64,000 nt of DNA, taken from Heloderma charlesbogerti. Its lineage: Eukaryota > Chordata > Lepidosauria > Squamata > Helodermatidae. Each line of letters starts with the position of its first letter. The stretch's first letter is position 1. The notes under the pieces are model-generated. The model was not told where the DNA came from. It did no database searches and saw nothing but the letters and a program-made list of their open reading frames with translations. This document shows, in pieces, positions 55,912 to 64,000 of this stretch. The translations under genes were made by a program, and so were the position numbers. The stretch is from NCBI GenBank assembly GCA_026122225.1, contig JANEZZ010000463.1, forward strand, positions 930,001 through 994,000, read 5' to 3'.

Positions 55912-56652
55912 CCATAACAGATGAAGTAGCTATCACCCAAGACTATAACATTTGAGTAGGTAGCATTCACAAAAAATTAGAGCAATTTTCTTCCTTTGAC
56001 ATAATTTTCCATATCGCTAGTATATATTCATGCTATAAATTTGGGGCAGGAGCTAATAAGGAACTGGTTCTGTGAATTCAGGCATCCAGTGCTAGCCCTT
56101 CTCATTTTGGAGAACTTTAAAGCCAAGAGAGATGAAGCTTTGTTGAGAGAGTGCTTCCCTTTTCAGAACCATTCATAACTGTACTTTAAGTTATCCAATT
56201 TTCAACTGGTCAGTGTCCATAACTAATGACTCACTGCAGCTGAAATTAGATTGGATAGATGGCCATTGTCATCCAATAAAAATTATAGGGGAGCCAGTGA
56301 AAAATTAGGAACCTGTGCATAAATCTGCCACAAACTGTCAGCTGCTGACTGATAACCCGAAATGTTTATATTTAATTTCTCAGGGCTCTGGAGCTATTTA
56401 TTAGCAGGTTAAAACTGCACAGAGATCCCCTAATGCAGTTAGGGAGTTCCTTTCCCTGTAACCTCAGCAGTGAGAAATAACTTGAAAATGACGAAGTATG
56501 CTAATAGGAAGCCATCCAAAAAAAGCTTAATCCAAGAAAATGTTTAACCTCATTCTAAGGACCAATTTTAGCTGATGCAGAACCCAGTAGTGTGATAACT
56601 AGATGGGATATATGTGCGACAAAATATTTTCTGCTTTCAGTGAAGATCTATA

Positions 56653-56991
56653 TAGGGATAGGCAATGTTTGAGATCACTAAAATTCTCTGAACATCGTTT
56701 CGTGCCTGATTCCCGTTTGCTATTTCTGTTTGCTTTGCACGAGCAGGAAACATGTGCAAATCTAGTAGCAATCAAACGGGAGATTTGTGCAAATTTCCTC
56801 CATAGACTAAAGTGGGGCTGATTCAGTGTACTGAGGAAATTTGCACAAATTGAACTGGGAATCAGGAATGAGACGAATGCGAGCACGTGTTCGACAATTT
56901 GCAAATACTTTTGGTGGACCAGTGCTTGGGGCTTCAAACAGGGCATGCTCACATGTTTTGCAAGCAAAAACAAAATTCTCATACATCCCTA
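56653..56991. mobile_element. Putative hAT MITE, 339 bp
   Basis: The ends are TAGGGATAGGCAATG and, from the other strand, TAGGGATGTATGAGAATTTT. An internal palindrome pairs GCAAATTTCCTC (56778) with GAGGAAATTTGC (56834). The flanks GATCTATA and GGTCTCTC agree at only 5 of 8, so the boundaries are less certain than for the other copies. Confidence 0.55.
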
Positions 56992-57936
56992 GGTCTCTCG
57001 CATTAACCCCATTGGACAGCCTTATATTAGCCAAAAGAGGTTCAGCCTTGACCCATTTGGGAACGGGATGTACTAACTTGGCATTGTTATCACACAAAAC
57101 CTTGATGATACTCTACAGTTTCATAATAGCTTTTCATAGTGAAACAGAAATTGGGCACTGAAAGGATGTTAAGTGTGTAAAGCTTATTTTTGTGGGCAAC
57201 CTGACCTTATCCCTTGTTACAGCTGTTGCAGTTTAAGCAGAGGGTTACACAGCAAGAGCTGTGAGGCATCCTGCTAAGTAGACAAGTGCTTGCCTGGAAG
57301 TGAGAGGAACTCAGAATTACCTGATATCACAAACTAAAATGGCTACCACTTTTTGTGGTAAGGGAAGCATTTTGATCTTTCATACGCTGTCAAGGTCCAG
57401 TTCATCAAAGCACCATATCCTATCATCCACGATGCCACAGTGACTATGGTATACAAGATGGCACCAGTGACTCTATAAAATGACACTGATAAGTACAGCT
57501 CTTAAATGCCAACCTGCAGAAATATTTCAGTTATCTACAGAATAAAATGAATGACAGAAGAAACAGAAAAATATCACTTAATTTCTGAGTTACAATGGCC
57601 AAATGAATCAAGAGTGGCAGAATGGAACGCCTTGAAGGAGTGAAAAGCATCCAATTCAGAGTTCTCACTGAAGCAGAATATTATGCCAGCATCCTCAAAT
57701 GCCCCTGGGCAATATGGCTACGTTACTGTCCCCACCTCCCACCCTCATTCACTGTATTAATTCTATGGCTCAACTGTATTGTGTAAACTATTTCATTTCC
57801 TGAAGAGATTGCTTTTTTAATGGACAATGGCACTAATATATTGTTGGAAACTTCTCACTATGTAATGCAACAGAAATATGGTACAGAGAGAGAAATACAC
57901 TAATAAAAGTGTTTGTATGTGCAAACAGATGTTGCG

Positions 57937-57958
57937 CACGCACACACACACACACACT
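57937..57958 (+). repeat. (CA)n microsatellite
   Basis: About ten CA units after a CGCACG start. Confidence 0.9.
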
Positions 57959-58469
57959 GCCACCAAAGAAAACTAAGGCAGGATTAAAGTGTAATCAATA
58001 TTAAGCAGACCTGTAAGAAAGCTAGCCAAAGAAGCTTGAAATATTAGGATGCAAAAAGAATCATGCTGGCCTCAACGTAGTAAACATGGGCTCTCTCAAA
58101 TCAACTACATTGATTAAGACAGCCTGTATTGGCAAGGTATTACCTCCTTCAGATTTGTTGCAAGGCATGAGCAAGTGAAACTTTGTAACAACAACTGGAC
58201 AAGGTAGAATAGCTTTGGAAAATGAAGCCAAATGAAGAATGTCCTTCATAATACAGGGTACGGGTGGTATAGTTAGCATTGCACTTTCCAGGTTATGCTA
58301 AAGTTCAGAGCTTGGAGACTCTGAACTTTCCATTTGATTCGTCATTTAATTTTGCCACTCAGAGCACCTGAAAATATCACTGTTAAATAGCTATTTAAAA
58401 ACAAAATCACCATGCATGATAGGCACTCTTTAAATTATAAACTAAGCTGAAGAGAGGTACAACATGTAA

Positions 58470-58739
58470 CACCGGTGTGGGAAATGTTGGGGAGTCCAAG
58501 AGCCACTTTCTTCCCCCCCACAGGCTGCATGCTTGCTGCTGGTGGCGGTGACAACAGCAAAAAAATTGGTGGCAAACTGCTACGGAGCCTTAAAAAGGCT
58601 CTGTAGCGGTTTGTCACTGAAATTCAGTGGCAAGCTATAGATCCCTCCACCCTGCCACCACTGAATTTCAGCAGTGTGCAGGTGGCACAAAAGGGGATGG
58701 GACTGCATGCGGCTGTGGACCATGTATTGCCCACTCCTG
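58470..58739. mobile_element. Decayed hAT-type MITE
   Basis: The left CACCGGTGTGGGAAATG and right ATTGCCCACTCCTG resemble the CAGGGGTGGGCAA ends of 55149-55526. No target duplication can be recognised. Confidence 0.45.
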
Positions 58740-58944
58740 CTGTAATAGAAAATCAATAATGTCTCTTGAATCGGATTTGTAAAACTTTGAAAGGAGGGCT
58801 TGCATTGTTTGGGTGGGAGAACTGAACCAAGAAATTCCCAGAAAGGGGTATAAAAGAGGAGCTCAGTACCGATCCACAATGCCATCAGTATTTCCTAGGA
58901 GTTACCAGACCTTGACAACAGATGTAATTTCCTATACAAAGTCT

Positions 58945-59026
58945 GCAATCCTATACCCACTGACCTGGAAGTAAGCCTCATTGAACTCAATGGGGCTTAC
59001 GTCCAAGTAGACATGTATAGGATTCC
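58945..59026. mobile_element. Short palindromic MITE (GCAATCCTATA type), type copy
   Basis: GCAATCCTATACCC...GGAAGTAAGCCTCATTGA is mirrored by TCAATGGGGCTTACGTCC...CATGTATAGGATTCC. An 82-bp foldback sequence with no coding capacity. Other copies are at 37708, 40762, 54880, 55827 and 63916. Confidence 0.75.
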
Positions 59027-59906
59027 ACTGTAAGGCAATTAAATATTAATATTTTAGAAATGACTGAATTTATAGCACCAATTGCCATGAGACCCTTCAG
59101 TGTGTCAAGCTGCAAAGGGGGAGGGGGCAGAATAAGAGCACTTTAACCACAGTTAACCGATAGGTAAAACCCCAAATACCAGAATTGGCTTCATTAGAAA
59201 ATACATGTAGTGTACAAAGGGCATGCTAAGACATTTATATGGAATTTTAATATTTAACCATAGTTATTTTAAAATCCTGTGTCTTCAAAGGGTAATTTAG
59301 GCCTATCTATTCTTCCCGTTTTGGATAGAAGGTAAATGACTCACAGCGAGGGACCAACAACTTGTTCAGCCCTGGCAACTATGTTGAAAATCACTGCCAT
59401 CACAGTAGTGCTAGTCTTTTCATACTAGTGCAAGGGATGAAATATTAAAAAGCAAGAAAAATCTGGGATTACGAGAATTTTCATCAGATTCTTCAGGTTG
59501 CAAAAAACAGATTCTTTTTTTTTAATCGATTGAAGTCTCTCCTTTAAGCCCTAAATGAGATGATATTGCTATTATGCTTATAAGCAGTTTGACTTGGCAC
59601 AAAGTTTGTACAACCAGTTAAATAGCTTATTAAATAAAATATCACAGTTCATAAACTAGAGTTTCTCCCTGACACATGTTATTTTGCAATAATCTAATTC
59701 CCACTGAAGTACAAGACTGACTCATCATAATAATCAAAATAATAAAATACCAAGTTAGGACGTGTAGTTTAAAAATTCAGTTAAAATGTCCAGGTTAAAT
59801 TCTGTAGTTTCTACTGCAACCTTTTAGGTATACAATTTCCAAGAAAATAGGCCAAGCACAATGCCAACTTTCACCCTTCTCCTGATCTCGTGTCTGTTTT
59901 GTGCTA

Positions 59907-60022
59907 TCAAACTGAGACGATGACATCGAGATAAAGTCTATCGTAGGATTCCCTGAAGCACAGGATGAGCAGAAGACTTAGCAAACAGGACCCTGGGAGG
60001 CACCAATTAAACCAAGAGAACT
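59907..60022 (-). CDS. SLC49A4: SLC49A4 (DIRC2) terminal coding exon
   Basis: Read on the - strand, this 116-bp exon encodes the last 37 residues and a TGA stop (59907-59909). It runs [20 protein letters not shown] then [17 protein letters not shown], matching the C-terminus of SLC49A4 as I know it, including [11 protein letters not shown]. It covers the end of the last transmembrane helix and the short cytoplasmic tail of this 12-helix MFS protein. The protein sits in lysosomal membranes and has been reported to export pyridoxine with protons. The acceptor on the - strand is CACACAG, ending at 60023. The exon begins with two bases completing a glutamate codon, so the upstream intron is probably phase 1. 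The boundary could shift by 2 bp to give the same frame from TTC. Upstream exons are beyond 64000, and no other exon was found between 60023 and 64000. Confidence 0.93.
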
Positions 60023-60084
60023 CTGTGTGAGGGAAAACAAAGAAAGAATAAAAATTAGCATTAGATATTTATGTAATATGTCCT

Positions 60085-60306
60085 AAAAAGGTAAAGGTGT
60101 TCCCAACCAGTCGTGTCCGACTCTAGGGTGCGGTGCTCATCCCCGTTTCTAAGCCGAAGAGCCAGCGCTGTCCGAAGACGCTTCCGTGGTCATGTGGCCC
60201 GCATGACTGAACACCGAGGTGCACGGAACGCTGTTACCTTTCCCGCCGAGGTGGTACCTATTTATCTACTTGCAATTTCTTGCTTTCGAACTGCTAGGTT
60301 GGCAGA
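60085..60306 (-). mobile_element. Sauria-type SINE, tRNA head missing
   Basis: On the - strand it reads CTGCCAACCTAGCAGTTCGA at the 5' side and GAGTCGGACACGACTGG near the 3' end, then CCTTTACC. The 3' GTCGGACACGACTG is shared with the BovB end at 47703-47716, the hallmark of Sauria SINEs, which rely on BovB for mobility. The tRNA-like head that should precede the body is absent, so it is 5' truncated. Confidence 0.85.
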
Positions 60307-62183
60307 ATACTACATGTCCTACTTCACCACAATAAAGCTACAGTTCTTAGAGAGCTTCACAATTTAGGCTACTGCAATCACTTTGGAGAAAGACAAAGCA
60401 AACATTTAGGCTCCAGGCTTTCTTCAGGCAAAAAACCCCACTCCACTATTTTTTCAATAAAAGTTGGCCTCATCAAATATAGGGGTTCACAAGAAATGAA
60501 GTTGGGGTGCTCAAATAAGCCAACACCCCCACTTGACTTCTGAGAGCAGAATTAGGGGAGGCAGCACTGCCAGAGGCAGCATAGCCTTAGCTAATTTATG
60601 TCTTTAATTCTTATTTTTGAGAAATAACACAGCAGACATTATTTACACCCCAAAAAGTGTTATAAGTACCAAAGATTTTAAGAAAATGCAGTGAGAAGAT
60701 ACAGTTGAGAGAAAATGTATTTGATGATAATCTTGATGTGGAACATTTAAAAAATGGTGTTAATTAAATTTTACTTATATTTATTTCCATGGTGCAGCAA
60801 AGGGTTCCGGCCATTCAGAGAGAAAGAAACCCATGGTGCTGGGGAGGCCTACGTAGCTTCTTTTCTGCAGAAACTCTAGGGAAAATGCAGCATCTCTATC
60901 TCTTGCCGTAATTCAAGTGCTCAAAAGAAAATTAGGCTTACAATATTATGTTTCAGGGAAAAGTTGGGCACAGCAAAAATCATAGTTGCAAGCTGGATTC
61001 CAATCCAAAATTATCAGAAATCATTCTGTGGGTGCTTTTTACGATCCAGAGGATGCGCAGTCCATTTTAAACAGTTGATTATTTTGACTTCTATCTGCTT
61101 TTTTTGCCTTCTTACTCTTGAATACAGACATTATCCTTTTAATCATCAACAACAGTTTGATTTTCCTTCTCTGAACAGGCAAAGGTAATTTCCATCAACA
61201 GTAAAAGAGTAAAAGAGTCAATCCATTAAAAAAAAACACCCTATACAACATCTCCTAAGAAGCCAGCTTGTAGCCATAAGAAGTGAAATGCTGTTCAATG
61301 GTTAATTCCTTGAATCAGAAAGGAAGGACAGCACAGATGCCTCCTTTATATTTATATCTGTTTTGTATTTCTGAAGAAATTTCTCCATTTGTTATTTCTA
61401 AACATACTCTCAGATCAACAACCATCCAGCAACCCCCATTTAACTTAATTCCATAATTCACAGGGCCAAAGATAAAGAGCAATTTGTTTGTTTTAATTTC
61501 CGCAGTAAACAACAAACCATTGCTTCTTCAGAAAGCTATATTTCTTTATATACTATTAGATATTTCCCAGTAATATTATTTCTGCTATTAGCTTCCATCA
61601 AAATCTTTACCTTGTGTTAACCTGATGGCATATAATCTACACCAACTAAGAAAATTGCTGAGGTTTTCATTATCCCCCCATCCTCTTATGCTGCTCTCCC
61701 TGAGCCTGGCATAATAACAGAGCATGGAAACAATCCAAGCATAAGTGGTCTGTCATATTAAAAAGAACAAAGAAAAAGAAAAAAAGACAACAACCATCCT
61801 TTACAGGGCTTCCAAATATCAAAGCTATTTTTCTGCCCGAAGTGTTGCCAGCTAACAGTGCTTTTGCCAACACGAGTGCGTTTAAAACAAAAGAATAGAG
61901 AAAGAAATGAGACCTAATGGTATGGAATGTGCCAATAGTTGTCAGGACAGAGAATTAAGTGTTGGTTTTTAAAAAGTCAGTTCTGTTAGCATTTCCAGGA
62001 TATGTGAATTTTGGGAGACACTAACAGCAAAATGTGTCTGTATTCCACTCTTCCTCCAAGCAGTCAAGGCATTGCATGTGGAGGTTATTCCCTTTTCTCC
62101 TTACAGCAAGCTTAGGGGGTCCATTCAGCTGAAAAGTGCTGTTCTGCCCACAGCTACCCAGAGAACTTCATGGAGATTTGAAC

Positions 62184-62489
62184 TAGGGATACTAGAGAAT
62201 TTTATTCCATCTGCATTTTTAAGCAAACTTGCCGAATTGTTACTTCCTGGGCTAATACATGGATTGGAACACAGTTATCCTTCAGATTGCACACTTCCCT
62301 AAATATTTCAATGCACTTCTAAGCTAAAAATCCATACAAAGATGTGCATTTTAGGGGGAAATGCATACCATTTAAATGCGAATTGTCATGTGTTTAACAT
62401 TTTACCACAGAAAATAGGATAGAATGGACATACGATCAACACATGTGAAACTGACACGGATTGGGAAAATGCTGATCTGTTCATCCCTA
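62184..62489. mobile_element. hAT MITE related to family B, 306 bp
   Basis: The ends are TAGGGATACTAGAGAATTTT and, from the other strand, TAGGGATGAACAGATC. The flanks ATTTGAAC (62176-62183) and ATTTTTAC (62490-62497) match at 6 of 8. The interior GGGGGAAATGCATACC resembles the copy at 8916. No transposase. Confidence 0.72.
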
Positions 62490-63111
62490 ATTTTTACACA
62501 GCCTACATCTATCCTACACTATACCGGCTCCCTTTAATGTAGTATTATGTAGTCTTAAAGCAAGACAAGAGTTGAGATCCTTACGAGAGAACAGTAAACA
62601 CTAAACAAAAACCAAAGGGAGAAAAAAACTGATCCTTGAACACAACTGATCACTTTTTCCTTGAACAAGTGGCTAAAAGGCCATTGCATTTTTACATGAG
62701 CACATACATAGAATGCTGTACCTGAACATGTAAAAAAACCCTGAATGTGTGAAAATCTTTTACAATAATTTGTACGAAAGTAATGCATGTGCATAACAAA
62801 TGTGTTTGCAACGTACATATGATATAGGTCCACATTCTGTGCTGCATGTGTAACTGACTGCAAACATACTTGCTGCAGAGTAATATCTAAAACAGCTGCA
62901 GCATCGTCAACTGAGAGCACATTGAACAAAATGTACTGGGAACATCTCAGACACAACTGCAACGAAATGAACAGGAGTAGAGCAAGAGGAAGTGCTTGTG
63001 AGGAACTGTGCCCATTATCCTGGAAGACAATGGGGCTGTTCACATGATTCGACAACCCACCATGAGTTATTTAACCCATGGTAAGGCTGCAGCACGTGTG
63101 GCTACCATTTT

Positions 63112-63180
63112 GAATTTGCAAACTGTGAGCCACCCAGAGAGCTTCGGCTACTGGGCGGTATAGACATGAAATAAAATAAA
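63112..63180 (+). mobile_element. L2-type LINE tail, very short
   Basis: GAGCCACCCAGAGAGCTTCG, then CTGGGCGGTATAGACATG and AAATAAAATAAA: the last about 65 bp of an L2-like element. It is surrounded by a separate foldback sequence (TTCACATGATTCGACAACCC at 63035, GTATGTCATCTGAACCCGG at 63293), probably a MITE into which it inserted. Confidence 0.65.
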
Positions 63181-63915
63181 CCCCTGCCTGGAAGTTGCCA
63201 GGTTGTGTGAACCGAGTGAGCATGGGTTATGCAATGGTTAACCAACCCTGACATAACCAATGGTTTGTTTTGTTTAACCCATAATGAGCTGCAGTATGTC
63301 ATCTGAACCCGGTTGATACTTTTAGAGGTTACATTTTCCTTCACGGAAACAGAAAAGCTATGCATTGTTGTTGGGATGTCTGCTTTCAGATGTATTAGTC
63401 TGTTTTGTTTTCAAACTTCCTACCTTGAGGGAACATTTTTCCTATCAATTTCTCTCCAGTAGATACCTTGTGTGGTGCTGAGGAAACTGAAGCATGGCGC
63501 AAGATGCATACTAAGTTCACACAAAGCACTAGTTAGGTCTGTTGGGTCTCACCATTAACTCATGTGTACTGAAAGCATGGCTTAGAACACACCCAGCAGA
63601 CTCCTATGACTGCACGTTGCAGGGGAGGGCTGTAGTAACGGGCAAATTTCCTTTCAGGGGAGACTGTTATTTCTGTTCTTCTCATTAAAGTACCCCTACT
63701 AAGCTTCCAGCAAAACTCTGGCTTCCTTAGAACATAGTTTGAAAGGCCCTGTATTAGTCCATTGCCTTTACGCAAAAGGGGAAGCAATAGTTTGTAGGAA
63801 TAATAAACAATGATGCATTTTAAAATTACCATGAAGGAGACAATAGCAAAATAAATGTATTCATCACTGAATCCTCATGTTGAATGAAAAACGTATTTAC
63901 AGCAAACAGCTGTTC

Positions 63916-63998
63916 AGTTTGATCCTATGTATGTTTCTTAGAAGTCCAATTGAGTTCAATGACAGCTTATTCCGAAATAAATGCAGATAAGATTACTG
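63916..63998. mobile_element. Short palindromic MITE (GCAATCCTATA type), edge copy
   Basis: TTTGATCCTATGTATG, centre CAATTGAGTTCAATG, right arm GCAGATAAGATTACTG, close to the window end. Confidence 0.6.
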
Positions 63999-64000
63999 CC

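Larger units (their letters stand above)
60023..64000 (-). other. SLC49A4 last intron (3' part)
   Basis: Non-coding. It contains a truncated Sauria SINE, a hAT MITE at 62184-62489, an L2 tail at 63112-63180 and a palindromic MITE at the right edge. I looked for the preceding SLC49A4 exon (membrane helices 11-12) on the - strand and did not find it, so it must lie beyond the window. Confidence 0.7.

Noticed and set aside
56396..56402. Polyadenylation signal for SLC49A4 (AATAAA on the - strand)
   Set aside because: It is the first canonical hexamer I found, but 3.5 kb from the stop with MITEs between; variant signals closer in are equally possible.
61315..61515. Possible upstream SLC49A4 exon on the - strand
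   Set aside because: The 66-codon frame does not resemble the transporter helices expected before the last exon.
1..64000. CRISPR array, bacterial operon or phage content
   Set aside because: Spliced vertebrate genes and reptile repeats throughout; no direct-repeat/spacer array and no prokaryotic gene layout.
1..64000. Endogenous retrovirus
   Set aside because: I looked for gag/pol/env motifs, a primer-binding site and paired LTRs and saw none; all reverse transcriptase text belongs to BovB, CR1 or L1 LINEs.

Overview
This window is nuclear DNA of a vertebrate, most likely a squamate reptile (lizard or snake). It shows spliced exons with GT-AG introns. Its repeats combine an open BovB LINE, a Sauria-type SINE sharing the BovB 3' end, CR1, L2-type and L1 LINE remnants, tRNA-derived SINEs, Penelope-like tails and many hAT-type MITEs. 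I cannot name the species from sequence alone.

Only two host genes are visible. The left part (1489-27640, + strand) holds the last five coding exons of SEMA5B, a transmembrane class 5 semaphorin: a canonical thrombospondin type 1 repeat (TSR), a degenerate TSR, a short juxtamembrane linker, the membrane segment with cytoplasmic start, and the cytoplasmic tail with stop codon. At 59907-60022 on the - strand lies the last coding exon of SLC49A4 (DIRC2), a lysosomal major-facilitator-superfamily (MFS) transporter. The two genes point tail to tail, the arrangement I recall for human 3q21, which supports both calls. The other exons of both genes lie outside the window.

Everything else is intron, about 32 kb of intergenic DNA, and repeats. 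1-27484 carries L2 3' ends, a split-family hAT MITE, a near-perfect 53-bp inverted repeat, an antisense CR1 and L1 fragment, SINEs and palindromic MITEs. 31900-33100 has two Penelope-like tails with decayed hammerhead-ribozyme-like cores. 34700-36490 is an L2 tail carrying two oppositely oriented copies of an unusual hairpin-rich hAT element, each with a perfect 8-bp target duplication. 42497-47753 has a truncated BovB and a nearly complete BovB with one 1047-codon frame. 49840-52885 is a CR1 split by a third hairpin-rich hAT. 53000-64000 carries more MITEs, the SLC49A4 exon and a Sauria SINE.

The host genes do not work as an operon or pathway. SEMA5B acts at the cell surface in axon guidance; SLC49A4 acts in lysosomes. 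The most distinctive material is the hairpin-array hAT family, together with related MITEs that share its ends but not its interior.
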